A stretch of 64,000 nt of DNA from Acidobacteriaceae bacterium. GTDB taxonomy: Bacteria; Acidobacteriota; Terriglobia; Terriglobales; Acidobacteriaceae. The notes beneath the pieces are model-generated. The model made no database searches. It saw nothing but the letters and a program-made list of their open reading frames with translations, and had not been told where the DNA came from. The position numbers and the translations under genes were made by a program. This document shows, piece after piece, positions 9,760-20,369 of the stretch. Location: contig PLCO01000009.1 of the NCBI GenBank assembly GCA_003134815.1, positions 65,010-129,009 of the forward strand, in the 5' to 3' direction. The stretch's first letter is position 1. The number at the start of each line of letters is the position of its first letter.

Positions 9760-11072
9760 TTTTCCAAGTTGCAAGGACGGCATTGATTGCGCTCAAGCGG
9801 GATCGCGGAGCGCTGGTATTGAGCTTCGTGTTGCCGCTGGCGTTTTTCTCGATCTTCGCGGTGATTTTCGGGAGACAGGGCGGCGGGACGCCGACAGTGA
9901 AGCTGATTGTGGTGGACCAGGACCAGAGCCAGGCTTCGGCGGCGCTGGTGAAGGGACTGCAGAGCGAGTCGAGCCTGGTGGTGATGATGAAGCCGGAGGC
10001 GAAGAGCAAGAGCGCGCCGGCACCGGCGGATTACACGGCCGCGACGGCGGAGGCTGCGGTGAAGGCGGGAGACGCGCCGGTGGCGTTGATTATTCCGGCG
10101 GGATTTGGGCAGCATCCGATCGCATTTGGGCCGGACGCAGGAGGAAGCACGCTGGAGCTGCTGAACGACCAGAGCGACACGATCGCTCCGCAGATTGTGG
10201 TGGGGCTGCTGCAGAAGGCGGCAATCACATCAATGCCCTCGGCGATGGCGGACGAAGGGATGAAGTACGCGGACAAATACGTGGGCGGGTTTACGCCGGC
10301 GCAGAAGGCAAAGGTGGACGAGGAGCTGGATGCGCTGCGCAAAGCAGAGGCAGACGGAAAAACGGGGGCTGGAAGTGGAGATTCAGGGAACGGAAATTCG
10401 GGCAATGGGAGCGCGGGCGCTGGGATTGTAGCGGTGAACGTGCGCGCGGTGGTGGGCGAGAACAAAAAGAGCCCGATGATTTCGTTTTACGCGGCGGCGA
10501 TCGGAGTCATGTTTCTGATGTTCACGGCGAGCGGGTCGGCGGGAGCTCTGCTGGACGAGGCGGAGAGCGGCACGCTGGAGCGGGTGCTTAGCACGCGCGT
10601 GACGATGACGAAGTTGCTGGCGGGAAAGCTGGTGTTCAACACGGGGCTGGCGTTTGTGCAACTGACAGCGATGTTCCTGTGGGGATGGTCGGCGTTCAAG
10701 CTGGACTTCTTCAGCCATCTGCCGGGATTTGCGGTGATGGGATTGTGCACGGCATTTGCAGTGGCGGCGTTCGGGATGCTGCTGGCAAGCGCGTGCCAGA
10801 CGCGAGCGCAATTGGGCGCGCTGTCGACGCTGGTGATTCTGATTATGTCGTCGGTGGGCGGCAGCATGTTTCCGCGGTTCCTGATGCCGGAGAGCATGCA
10901 GAAGGCGGGGCTGCTGACGATCAACGCGTGGGCGATCGACGGGTTCACAAAGGTGTTCTGGCGGGATTTGCCAGTGACGGATTTGTGGCCGCAGGTGGCG
11001 GTGCTGTTGGGAGTTGGAGTGGTGCTGTTTCTAATTGCGCGGAGAGTGGCAAGAAGGTGGGAGTTCTCGTAA
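9756..11072 (+). CDS. ABC-2 type permease
   Basis: This is the membrane partner of the preceding ATPase. The 438-aa product has an N-terminal helix (LSFVLPLAFFSIFAVIFG) and an extracytoplasmic region of about 220 residues with a Gly/Asn/Ser-rich linker near residues 205-225. About five further helices fill the C-terminal half, including the family-typical segment LLDEAESGTLERVLSTRVT. It starts with TTG, overlapping the ATPase stop. The layout of one helix, a large loop and five helices fits ABC-2 permeases of the YhiH/DrrB kind. Start choice is set by the overlap and by the typical N-terminus. Confidence 0.93.
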   Translation: MIFQVARTALIALKRDRGALVLSFVLPLAFFSIFAVIFGRQGGGTPTVKLIVVDQDQSQASAALVKGLQSESSLVVMMKPEAKSKSAPAPADYTAATAEAAVKAGDAPVALIIPAGFGQHPIAFGPDAGGSTLELLNDQSDTIAPQIVVGLLQKAAITSMPSAMADEGMKYADKYVGGFTPAQKAKVDEELDALRKAEADGKTGAGSGDSGNGNSGNGSAGAGIVAVNVRAVVGENKKSPMISFYAAAIGVMFLMFTASGSAGALLDEAESGTLERVLSTRVTMTKLLAGKLVFNTGLAFVQLTAMFLWGWSAFKLDFFSHLPGFAVMGLCTAFAVAAFGMLLASACQTRAQLGALSTLVILIMSSVGGSMFPRFLMPESMQKAGLLTINAWAIDGFTKVFWRDLPVTDLWPQVAVLLGVGVVLFLIARRVARRWEFS

Positions 11073-11127
11073 GACGGCGGGGTTGGCGGAGTTAGCGGGG
11101 CTAGGAGTGGCGGGTTGGCGTTTGTGC

Positions 11128-11170
11128 TATCCCACCCTTCGCCAGAAAAAAGGCGAAGGATGGGGCACCC
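11128..11170. repeat. Palindromic dispersed repeat, copy 2
   Basis: The copy runs from TATCCCACCCTTCGCC to GGCGAAGGATGGGGCACCC and is nearly identical to 7046-7089, differing mainly in the loop. It is preceded at 11074-11122 by short GGCGGAGTTAGCGGGG-type repeats. It lies downstream of the ABC permease. Confidence 0.85.
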
Positions 11171-11210
11171 AGTGAGTTAAACGGAGCAAGCGAAGGGCAG
11201 GAGGACTTAT

Positions 11211-11831
11211 ATGAGTGCTGAGAAAGTGGAGTTGACGGAGCGGCTGGAGTTGATTGAGAACATGATTGCCGAGGGACGGCGGAGCACCACGAGATGGGCG
11301 TGGACGATCGTGCTGTGGGGCGTGGCGTTTTACGTGGCCATCGCGTGGTCTTCAGGGATGTTTGGCGGGCCGATCTGGGGCCAGCACTACATGGCATGGC
11401 CAGTGACGATGACCGGCACGTGGCTGCTGAGCTGGGGATTGTCGGCACGGATGCGCACAAGCGCAAAGTCGCCGATGACCACAGTGGGTTGGGCAATCAT
11501 ATCCATCTGGACGGCCATGGGAATTTCGATGTTTGCGCTGCTGTTGCCGTTGGGGTTGAGTGGCAGGGCTGACCAGCAGGTGTGCGTGGCAGTGGTGGCG
11601 ACGCTGCTGGGGACAGCGAATGCCGCATCCGGAATGCTGCTGAAGTGGAAGGCGCAGATCGGCTGTGCGGTGGTGTGGTGGATGGCGTCCGCTGCGTCAT
11701 TGTTTGGCACTGTGACGCAAAGCACGATTGCGTTTCTGGTGGCCATTTTCATCTGCCAGATTTTGTTTGGAATTTACGCGATGATCCTGGAATCTCGCGG
11801 ACACCGGAGGCAGGGGGCCGTGAATGCCTGA
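11211..11831 (+). CDS. Six-helix membrane protein paired with a winged-helix regulator
   Basis: The 206-aa protein has a short charged N-terminus (MSAEKVELTERLELIENMIA) that could be a coiled coil. Six hydrophobic segments follow (for example WTIVLWGVAFYVAIAWSSG and VGWAIISIWTAMGISMFALL). No catalytic motif is seen. Its stop overlaps the start of the next gene by eight bases, so the two are co-translated. This gene pair looks like a lineage-typical regulator/membrane-protein unit. Function is unknown. Confidence 0.8.
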   Translation: MSAEKVELTERLELIENMIAEGRRSTTRWAWTIVLWGVAFYVAIAWSSGMFGGPIWGQHYMAWPVTMTGTWLLSWGLSARMRTSAKSPMTTVGWAIISIWTAMGISMFALLLPLGLSGRADQQVCVAVVATLLGTANAASGMLLKWKAQIGCAVVWWMASAASLFGTVTQSTIAFLVAIFICQILFGIYAMILESRGHRRQGAVNA

Positions 11832-12120
11832 GATGCCGGAGTTGAATCCTGTGATTCACGGGAAGCTGCGCCTGGCGGTGCTCTCGCTACTGCTGGGAGT
11901 GGACGAGGCGGAGTTTACGTGGCTGCGAGAGAGAACGGGCGCGACAGATGGAAACCTGGGCGCGCAGTTAATGAAGCTCGAAGAAGCGGGTTACGTGGCG
12001 ATGAAGAAGCGGTTTGTGCTGCGCAAGCCGCAGACGCTCTACCGCATGACGGAGAAGGGACGCACGGCGCTGAGCGAATATGTGGATGCGTTGAAGGAAC
12101 TGCTGGGAGCGGCAATTTGA
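11824..12120 (+). CDS. Winged-helix DNA-binding protein (MarR/HTH_34-like)
   Basis: The 98-aa protein is a single winged-helix domain. LRLAVLSLLLGVDEAEFTWL forms the first helices, TGATDGNLGAQLMKLEEAGY the recognition region, and KRFVLRKPQTLYRMTEKGR the wing. It lacks extra sensing domains. It overlaps the preceding membrane-protein gene, which implies a joint role, perhaps a membrane-controlled regulator. A further membrane-protein gene follows 90 bases downstream. Confidence 0.88.
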   Translation: MPEMPELNPVIHGKLRLAVLSLLLGVDEAEFTWLRERTGATDGNLGAQLMKLEEAGYVAMKKRFVLRKPQTLYRMTEKGRTALSEYVDALKELLGAAI

Positions 12121-12209
12121 AGGGCGCGTGTGAAGGCCCGGACTCGTGCGGGGAGATTTGGAATGTGGATCTTTCAAGATGACCGCGAAGAATCGGATCG
12201 GAGCATGGA

Positions 12210-12833
12210 ATGAGCGAGGCAGGCGGAATTCTTGGCCCCAGCGGACCGGATTTGCTGGTTCGCATGCGAGGCAGAGCGGTGGGCGCCATTGTCTGCGCCG
12301 GGTTCGGCGCGTATGCGCTGTATTGGTGGACTCAAGCTGCGATTTCGGGCGACCAAAGACTGTGGTTTGGTGCAATCGCGACGGCGACGGCAGTTCTTGT
12401 GGTTTGGGCGATTGCGAACCTCGTCGCGCTGAGTCACGAACCGAGAGTTGTTCTCGACAAACGGCTGGCGAGATTTTACAGAATTGGATACGCGCTGATC
12501 GTCGCGACAGAGGGCGCTGCGATTTCTGTTGGAGGGCCGATCCTGGGCCACTTTCATCGGCCCGACCTGTATGGGCAATGGATCGGCGCGGTCGTAGGGA
12601 TCCACTTTTTCCCTCTCGGCAAATTGTTCAAAATTCCTCTTTACTACTGGACGGGCGCTGCCATTTCGCTGGCTGCTTTTGGTTCGCTGTTGATTTCTGC
12701 GAGCTCACTTAGCTCCGCTCTATGCGCGGGAGGGACGGGCGGGGCTCTATGGATCACGGCGATCGTGATTCTCAGCAAGAATCTGGAGAGTCTATCGGCG
12801 AAGTCCGTGGTTGCTGTGTCGCCGGGCGAGTGA
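12210..12833 (+). CDS. Membrane protein of unknown function (207 aa)
   Basis: The protein starts MSEAGGILGPSGPDLLVRMR and has five or six hydrophobic helices. A polar segment (LSHEPRVVLDKRLARFYRIG) sits near the middle, and the motif VGIHFFPLGKLFKIPLYYWT recalls integral membrane proteins of unknown role. It is in the same direction as the winged-helix gene and may be its target. I cannot name it. Confidence 0.75.
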   Translation: MSEAGGILGPSGPDLLVRMRGRAVGAIVCAGFGAYALYWWTQAAISGDQRLWFGAIATATAVLVVWAIANLVALSHEPRVVLDKRLARFYRIGYALIVATEGAAISVGGPILGHFHRPDLYGQWIGAVVGIHFFPLGKLFKIPLYYWTGAAISLAAFGSLLISASSLSSALCAGGTGGALWITAIVILSKNLESLSAKSVVAVSPGE

Positions 12834-12871
12834 CGGCGAGGGCTTGACGACTCGGGAATTCAGGATCTCGC

Positions 12872-14068
<1,197 letters not shown>

Positions 14069-14269
14069 CCAGCCATTCTAGCGGGAATGAGAACGGCGGT
14101 GACGGGCCGGTGGGTTGGCGGGCAAAGCGAGAAAATGGTCAAGATTGACCATCTTTCCTGTCCGGGACTTTGTAACGTGGTCGGAAGAACTAACTAATGC
14201 AACAAATCCGCACGGCAACAGTTCAATCATCCGCTCAAAACAATCTGCAGTAAGTCCCTCCCCCGGGAA

Positions 14270-14309
14270 CGCTGGTACGAGTCGGGAGAAATCCCGACTC
14301 GTACCAGCG
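14270..14309. repeat. Perfect 18-bp hairpin with a GAAA loop
   Basis: The left arm CGCTGGTACGAGTCGGGA (14270-14287) is perfectly complementary to 14292-14309, around the loop GAAA. It lies in the 307-base gap between the 3' end of the metzincin-like gene and tgt, both on the minus strand. There is no T run, so it is not a standard terminator. A dispersed palindromic repeat is more likely. The rest of the gap (14069-14269) shows no gene. Confidence 0.85.
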
Positions 14310-14375
14310 CACGAAAGTGTTCGAGTTTCCCCCTGTTCGCTTTTAAGCGGGCGGCCCTTTTGCAAACGAATCGCC

Positions 14376-17300
14376 TTACTGGACCACGACGGTCACATTT
14401 TGAGTGTGCGATAAGGATCCCGAAGTGGCGGTGACGGCGACGGATGAAGAGAAGGAGTGGAAACTGGAGCCGCAGCCGTTCGCCGAGCAGAGAGCGAGCA
14501 CGACGGCGAGGAACATGAAAATACCGAGGCGCTTCTTGCGACGGCGGAAGCCGGGGACGAGCAGACAAAGAGCCAAAGCGAGCGAGCCGCCTGAGACGCG
14601 ACGGAGCATTGCCGACGACGAGCTTTTGGCGTTGCCGGCGACACTAATCCACAGGGCACTGGAAAGCGGAGACCCGGCTGGAGTAAGAGTCGCAGGCGAG
14701 AAGGCGCATGTGACTCCAGCGGGCGGGTTGGCACAAGTGAAGGTGATGGGTGCGTTAAAACCGCTGAGCGGAGCAATGGTGATGTTGGTAGCGCCTTCTG
14801 AGCCGTGCTGGACGTTGAGCGAAGAATTGCTGAGAGCCAAGCTGAAATCGGTGTTGGTGAGCGTGAACTGCGCTGTGCCGGAGAAGCCGGAGACCGAGGC
14901 GACAACCGTGTAGTTGCCGTTTGTGCCGTTGGCTTTGGCGGTGGCGGTGGCCACTCCGTTGGCTCCGGTGATAGCGGTGGCAGGAGTGATGGTTGCGCTG
15001 GCGCCGGTGGCGGGGGCGGTGAAGTTGACAGTAACGCCGACCGAGGGATTGCCATTGACGTCAGTGACGAGGGCAGATAGCGGCGTGGCGAAGGAGGAGC
15101 CGACGGTAGTGGTCTGCGGTGAGCCTCCAAATAAGGTGGGAGCACCGGCGGTGCAGGCGCCCGTTAATGAGACCACGGCGGATTGCGCGGCGGTTTGCCG
15201 CGACGCATCCTGAGCCACGGCGACGACGGTGCCGCCGGTGCTGCCCGGCACGACAAAACTGTAAGGCAACGCGTTGAGGGGAATGCTCGTGTAGGTGCTG
15301 CCGCCATCAAGGCTGTACTGGACCAACGACAAGGCCGCCCCCTGACTGCCGGGAGAAGCGGCGATGCTGGCGCGGACGCAGTTGGTGGAGAGCGTGGTTG
15401 TGGTCAACGCAAGGGCGGGTCCCTTGCCGGCCATGGTGACGCTGGTGGTTGCGGTGATGGCGTTGCCGTCAGAATCAGTTCCCGTAAGCGTGATGGTGTG
15501 TGGGCCGGGCTGCAGTGTCACGCTCAGAGGAGAGCCCGAGCCTAACGCTCCCTGCACGTTGTCGCTCCACTGCAACGCGGTTCCAGTCAGCACGCCGTCG
15601 TCGGCATCCCATACCGCGCCGCTCAAAAACAGGGGATCCACCGCGGCCTGCGTATAACCGCTCGCCGGCGAAGTGATGACGATCGTTGAGGGCGTCTTCT
15701 TTGGCGCGTTGAACGGGGCCGAGGTTGCGCTTCCGGTGTTCACTCCATCCGACACGAGCACCTGAATCATTCCGTTCGGGCTCCCCGGCAACTGGCTGAA
15801 GTCCAGCGTGTCGCTTGTCCAGGTAGTCTGCGAAACCTGCCCCCAGGTCGTTCCGCCATCCGGCGAATACAGCACCCTCGACGTGAACGCAGTCGAATCC
15901 GGATCGACAATCGTCCACGAAATGGTTTGCGTGTTTGAACCGACAAATCCCGTCCCCGGGCTGGTGATGGTCACCGTGGGCGCAGCGCCGGTAACCGGAA
16001 CCGTCCCCACTGTGTTCCCGTTGGGATCCATCACCGCAAACGACGCTGCTCCCGTCGCAACTGGAACCCATTCTGAGAAAGTCGGATTCAGCGTTGCAGA
16101 CCCTGTCAGCTCATCAGCCACGCCGTAGAGCGGGGTGAAGTTCCTCGTGTAGAGTACCTGCCCGCCTGCTCCCAGCACCTGAATGGAGTAGGTTCCCGTA
16201 CCGGCATCGGTGGTGCCCGCCAGCGTCTGCGCAAAGATCGGATCGAAGGTGACGCCCGCCACCGGATCGATGGAACCCCCAATTTGCCAGTAGGGCTGAG
16301 TCACGACGGCCGGCGGCGCGACGAGCGGCGCTGCCTCGCTCAACACCGGCGACTTCCTGTTCGATGGAGACGCCACCACCCCACCGTTCAGTTGCGTAAT
16401 CAACTTCTTGTATTCGAATGGCGCGATCCATTCCGGAAAGCAATAGGCCATCAGGTCGAAGGTGTTGCTGGGGTCCAGTACGGTTTGCGTCGTCACGTTG
16501 AAGCCGTCTTCCAGCACGCCGCCGGAGCTTTGGATGTTGTTGGTTGGGTACGGCCAGTCCGGAGAGGACGGCGCATCCACCACCGCCGTTGCCCAGCATC
16601 CCGGCGGCGCGGCTGCCTTCGTCGACACCACCACCCCTGTATGCTTCAGGGACAGCGTGTGGGCGATCTCATGAGCAACAGTCTGCGCCGTGTCGTCAAC
16701 GCCGATGTCGTGCGAGAAATCCGGACCTGCGATTCCATGCGAGGGAATCCCCGCCGCTGACGCGCTTGAATCTCCCACTAATGGTGAGCTCGCGGGATAA
16801 ACCGCAAAGTAATCCGTCCACTGGTTGGTTTGGGCATCCTGAAGCTGGTCCGCGACAGAGTAGAAAGCGGCCGCCTGGCGAGCAAGATCCAGGTCCCAGG
16901 CAGTGTAATCAAACCTGGTGCATTCCAGGCAGGACGATACGCTGGCCCACTTCGTAGAGGCAGTCACCGAGGCCGTGGGCATCAGCAGGCTCGCCAACCA
17001 CGTCTGGCTCAACAACGCAGACGCACTGCCGCATGCCTTCTGATTCGTTGTGTTCTTGAGTACGCAACCGCTTATGGCAGTTAGTTGCACCGACGACGTT
17101 GTCCGGCTCGTAAGGTTCAGATCTTCCTGTTCCAGAACCACGTTGTTGTCGTCGGTCACCGTGATGCTCACGGTCCAGGCTCCCGTCGGCGCGGCGGTGA
17201 AGTAGAAATCCAGCGATGAGCACGGGTTATTGCGCGCGCGTTGATCGGCCGGCTGGCATCCCGGGGGAAGCTGAATCGACTTCGTCGCTCCCGGAGGGCC

Positions 17301-17918
17301 CACTACCAGAACGTTATAGGTTGTGGCCGCGGTAACCGAGGCGAAGTAGAGTCGCATCACTCCGGGCTTCCCGGCGATCATCGGCACCGGCGGCTCATTG
17401 TTCGCCATGAGCGAAGCCTTCAAAACCGCCAGCGTCTGGTACTGCTGGATCGCCTGGGTGAACTCAATAGCGGCGATGGGATTCGCGCCGCAGCCCGCGA
17501 TGGCCGGGATGGTGTACGTGTCTCTGTAGCTTTCACCCTGGTTCCCGCCGGGACGGCCGCAGACTCCAGGCAGGCCCGGGTCAACCAGCACCGGCGTGCT
17601 TTTGTTGCAGGAAAGATAGAGCGGGGTGAGGCCGGTGCAATGGCCGAAAGTATCGATCACCTGATCCGTAATCTGGTCGCCTTCCTTGGCCTGGATCGTG
17701 AACGGACCACGGCTCACCGCCTCACCGTTTCCTGTCGTGTAGAGCAGCGGACCAGTGATGCCGGCGCCAGAGTAAACATTCAAATTGTCGTCGACGGTCC
17801 AGGTGCCGCCAGCCGCGCCGCTGACGGTGTAGGTATTGGTCTGCGCAGGCGAGGCCGCGGGAAAGAAAAACGCGAAGGCGAAGACGGCAGAGAGAATTCG
17901 GAGTGAACGGTGGGTCAC
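14376..17918 (-). CDS. Large secreted metzincin-like metalloprotease with Ig-like domains
   Basis: The preferred start is a GTG at 17918, which puts a signal peptide first (THRSLRILSAVFAFAFFFPA, cleaved near SPAQ). A GGAGG motif lies about 10 bases upstream. The frame is open to 18041, but that extension has no signal character. From this start the product is 1180 aa. HEIAHTLSLKH at about residues 416-426 is the HExxHxxxxxH zinc motif of metzincins, and DLMAYC near residue 490 fits the Met-turn. Ser replaces the usual Gly in the motif. Several Ig-like modules follow. The last, near TTTVGSSFATPLSALVTDVN, resembles bacterial Big domains. Near the C-terminus two hydrophobic stretches (LALALCLLVPGF and FMFLAVVLALCS) flank an RRRKKR patch. 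It is probably exported and degrades external protein. Confidence 0.8.
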   Translation of the reverse strand: MTHRSLRILSAVFAFAFFFPAASPAQTNTYTVSGAAGGTWTVDDNLNVYSGAGITGPLLYTTGNGEAVSRGPFTIQAKEGDQITDQVIDTFGHCTGLTPLYLSCNKSTPVLVDPGLPGVCGRPGGNQGESYRDTYTIPAIAGCGANPIAAIEFTQAIQQYQTLAVLKASLMANNEPPVPMIAGKPGVMRLYFASVTAATTYNVLVVGPPGATKSIQLPPGCQPADQRARNNPCSSLDFYFTAAPTGAWTVSITVTDDNNVVLEQEDLNLTSRTTSSVQLTAISGCVLKNTTNQKACGSASALLSQTWLASLLMPTASVTASTKWASVSSCLECTRFDYTAWDLDLARQAAAFYSVADQLQDAQTNQWTDYFAVYPASSPLVGDSSASAAGIPSHGIAGPDFSHDIGVDDTAQTVAHEIAHTLSLKHTGVVVSTKAAAPPGCWATAVVDAPSSPDWPYPTNNIQSSGGVLEDGFNVTTQTVLDPSNTFDLMAYCFPEWIAPFEYKKLITQLNGGVVASPSNRKSPVLSEAAPLVAPPAVVTQPYWQIGGSIDPVAGVTFDPIFAQTLAGTTDAGTGTYSIQVLGAGGQVLYTRNFTPLYGVADELTGSATLNPTFSEWVPVATGAASFAVMDPNGNTVGTVPVTGAAPTVTITSPGTGFVGSNTQTISWTIVDPDSTAFTSRVLYSPDGGTTWGQVSQTTWTSDTLDFSQLPGSPNGMIQVLVSDGVNTGSATSAPFNAPKKTPSTIVITSPASGYTQAAVDPLFLSGAVWDADDGVLTGTALQWSDNVQGALGSGSPLSVTLQPGPHTITLTGTDSDGNAITATTSVTMAGKGPALALTTTTLSTNCVRASIAASPGSQGAALSLVQYSLDGGSTYTSIPLNALPYSFVVPGSTGGTVVAVAQDASRQTAAQSAVVSLTGACTAGAPTLFGGSPQTTTVGSSFATPLSALVTDVNGNPSVGVTVNFTAPATGASATITPATAITGANGVATATAKANGTNGNYTVVASVSGFSGTAQFTLTNTDFSLALSNSSLNVQHGSEGATNITIAPLSGFNAPITFTCANPPAGVTCAFSPATLTPAGSPLSSALWISVAGNAKSSSSAMLRRVSGGSLALALCLLVPGFRRRKKRLGIFMFLAVVLALCSANGCGSSFHSFSSSVAVTATSGSLSHTQNVTVVVQ

Positions 17919-18155
17919 GGGCGGACGACCTCCAGAGATTTCCGATTTAGCAGGTGCAGCATTCCGGAGGCGGGCGTCCGGGAGAATTCCGAACAACGCA
18001 ATACCAAACATGAAGGGGACGCCAGGGACCGTTGCGTCCAATCGGTTGCCGTTAGAACTGTAGTTCTATCTGTTATCACCCAATGGGACTGGAAAAGCAA
18101 GAAGTGATCGGAGAAATTGCTGGAGGATTAAGGAGCGAAGCGGAAATCGAATTGG
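17919..18155. other. Intergenic region between two minus-strand exported-protein genes
   Basis: About 240 bases. It must hold the promoter and leader of the metzincin-like gene, whose GGAGG motif is at 17929-17933 on the minus strand. I see no further gene and no clear terminator after the receptor gene, which ends at 18156. Confidence 0.4.
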
Positions 18156-20369
18156 CTAATTGCCTGCGCCGCCGAGATGAATGAGGAATCCCGCGCGGGC
18201 GGTGCGGGGCTGGCCGAGCGTGGTGGTCGGGGTTTTGGAAACTTCGATGGAGCGATTGAAGAGATTTTCGCCGGCTGCGAAAATTTCAATTTGCGGGATG
18301 CGTGGGCGCTTGCTGAGTGTGTGCGAGGCGTAGGCGTCGAGGCGAAAATAGCCGTGCAGAAGATTGGCGTTGGCGTCGTCGTCAAACTGGCGGCCGCTGA
18401 GGCGGCTTTCGAGGCTGATGGTTCCGAGACGCGGGCGCGATGCGCGCAGGTTAAGAGTGGCCATATTGCGCGCGACTTCGGGAATCCAATTGCCGAGGTC
18501 CTGACTGCCGCGCGAGACGACAGCGTGGGCGTATTGGTAGCCGCCATCGACAGCGAGCCATGAGCGAGGCGCAAGGTCGAAGTCAAGAGAGACGCCGCGG
18601 CTCTCAATTTGGCCAAGATTTTCTCGCATGAGCCGGATGGGCGAAGAGTTGGGGTTGATGGTGAGAGCGGCGATGGGGCGATTGACCTGGGTGAGGAAGT
18701 AGCTGGAGCGAATGCTGCCCCAGGAGCGCTCGGCGGCGAGGCCGGCTTCCCAGCCAGTGGCGCGCTCGCTGAGGAGATTGCCGTTGGGCAGAGTGAGCTG
18801 GTTGCCGACTTGAGTGGAGCGATAAAGCTCGCTTGGCGTGGGAGCGCGGAAGGCGCGGAACCCTGACGCAGTGAGGGCCCAGTGCGGCGACAGCTTGCGC
18901 GAGAGACCGAGACGCGGATCAAATATGCGCTCATCGAGTTGCGGTGGCTGAGCGGCAGTGGGCGTCCAGGTTGTACCGTTCCATTGCGTTTCGTGGCCGT
19001 CGTAGTTCTGGAACCAATCCATGCGGGATGAGGCGACGAGCGTCCAGGCATTGTGCTCCCACATGGCCTCAGCGTAGGCGGCTGAGTCGCGCTGATGGTC
19101 GGCGAGATTGGTAAGAGGCGAAGTGCCAGTGTAGGATTGCTCGCGGTCCCAGACGCGGACGTCGTGCGCGTCTGCTCCGGCAACGAGCAGAAGGCCCGCA
19201 CCGATGGGCTGACTCCAATGCGCGGCCGCGCCGAGCTCGTTGTCGGGGACGTAGGAGAATTTGGTGGGGATTTCGCCGCAACGATAGGCGCATGCCGCGT
19301 CGCCGAAGTTGGCGAGATTCGAAATGCTCGAAAAGGTCTGGCGATAGCGCTCGTCCGATCCGTAGAGGCGCAGTGCGAGCGCGGTGCTGTGCGCATTTTG
19401 CCAATCGGCCCCGGTACTGTAACGAATGAGGCGAGTGGCGTTGCGCTGGTAGGGAGTTCCGTTGTGGCGGGATTCGTTAAAACCTGAAGCGCGCGCGAAG
19501 ATCTTGAAGTCGCCGAGCTTGAGATTGTGAATGTCGCGGCCGGCCGTGAGCAGTGCGTTCTGGCTGTGATCGTTGTTAGCGTCATCGACGGGGCCACGCT
19601 GCGATGGGCTCTCCTGAATGTAGCCGTCGGTGCCGATGAGACCGCCGGCGGCGAGGAGATTCCATGGGCCGACGTGAGCCGTGGCTAGCAGGCTGTTGTC
19701 GTATGTGCCTTCGCCGCCGAAGGTGCTCCGCACTTCTAGTCCTTTGGACAAGGGGAGTGCTGGAATGATGTTGACCACGCCGCCGATGGCGCTGGAGCCA
19801 TAGAGATCGCTGGCGCCGCCGCGGACGAGCTCAACGGATTGGACGGAGAGCTCGGGCTGCTCCTGCCAGTGAATCCAACCGCCGAGCGGGTCGTTGAGAG
19901 GAACATCGTCTTCGGTGACGAGTGTGCGGCTGGCAGAGGTGGAACCGAGGGCGCGAAGGCTGATTCCCTGCGAGGTGGGATTGGCGACGAGCGAACTGGA
20001 ACGGCGAAAGAGCTCGACGCCGGGAAGCGTGCGCAGTTGATCGTCGAAGGTGATGGCCGCGGTGGAGCGCAGCGATTCGCTCGTGAGCAGGCGCGTGGTG
20101 GTGGGGCTTTCCAAAACGCCGAGAGGAGCGCGATAGGCGGTGACGGTGATTTGTTCGGGTTTGGCAAGCGGAGCGGGTTTGATGGGTGGGGCAGGTTGGG
20201 CCGCTGCGGATGCGGGCGGAATTGACTGCGATGCGGGAGACCGCTGCGGAGGGGATTGGGCGGCGAGGGGCGACGGGATCGACAGTGCAGGGACCAATAA
20301 GGCAGAGATCGAGACGGCAATGGCCAGGAGCCGCGCGCAAAAAATCGGTTTGTGTTTGAAGCGTGCCAT
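18156..20369 (-). CDS. TonB-dependent outer-membrane receptor
   Basis: This is a ligand-gated outer-membrane beta-barrel energised by TonB. The 737-aa product has a signal peptide (ARLLAIAVSISALLVPALS) and a Pro/Ala/Gln-rich spacer to about residue 70. A TonB-box-like EQITVTAYR comes next, then a plug domain (LRTLPGVELFRRSSSLVANP, LVRGGASDLYGSSAIGGVVN) and the barrel. The last strand ends LIHLGGAGN, without the usual terminal aromatic residue. There is no carboxypeptidase-like N-terminal domain. The plug resembles BtuB-type receptors, but I found no convincing cobalamin riboswitch upstream, so the ligand is unknown. It is divergent from the 20582 gene. Confidence 0.92.
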   Translation of the reverse strand: MARFKHKPIFCARLLAIAVSISALLVPALSIPSPLAAQSPPQRSPASQSIPPASAAAQPAPPIKPAPLAKPEQITVTAYRAPLGVLESPTTTRLLTSESLRSTAAITFDDQLRTLPGVELFRRSSSLVANPTSQGISLRALGSTSASRTLVTEDDVPLNDPLGGWIHWQEQPELSVQSVELVRGGASDLYGSSAIGGVVNIIPALPLSKGLEVRSTFGGEGTYDNSLLATAHVGPWNLLAAGGLIGTDGYIQESPSQRGPVDDANNDHSQNALLTAGRDIHNLKLGDFKIFARASGFNESRHNGTPYQRNATRLIRYSTGADWQNAHSTALALRLYGSDERYRQTFSSISNLANFGDAACAYRCGEIPTKFSYVPDNELGAAAHWSQPIGAGLLLVAGADAHDVRVWDREQSYTGTSPLTNLADHQRDSAAYAEAMWEHNAWTLVASSRMDWFQNYDGHETQWNGTTWTPTAAQPPQLDERIFDPRLGLSRKLSPHWALTASGFRAFRAPTPSELYRSTQVGNQLTLPNGNLLSERATGWEAGLAAERSWGSIRSSYFLTQVNRPIAALTINPNSSPIRLMRENLGQIESRGVSLDFDLAPRSWLAVDGGYQYAHAVVSRGSQDLGNWIPEVARNMATLNLRASRPRLGTISLESRLSGRQFDDDANANLLHGYFRLDAYASHTLSKRPRIPQIEIFAAGENLFNRSIEVSKTPTTTLGQPRTARAGFLIHLGGAGN

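Noticed and set aside
18128-19597. 489-codon minus-strand frame within the TonB receptor
   Set aside because: Same strand but another frame; Ser/Thr/Pro/Arg-rich translation without a signal peptide or plug motif.
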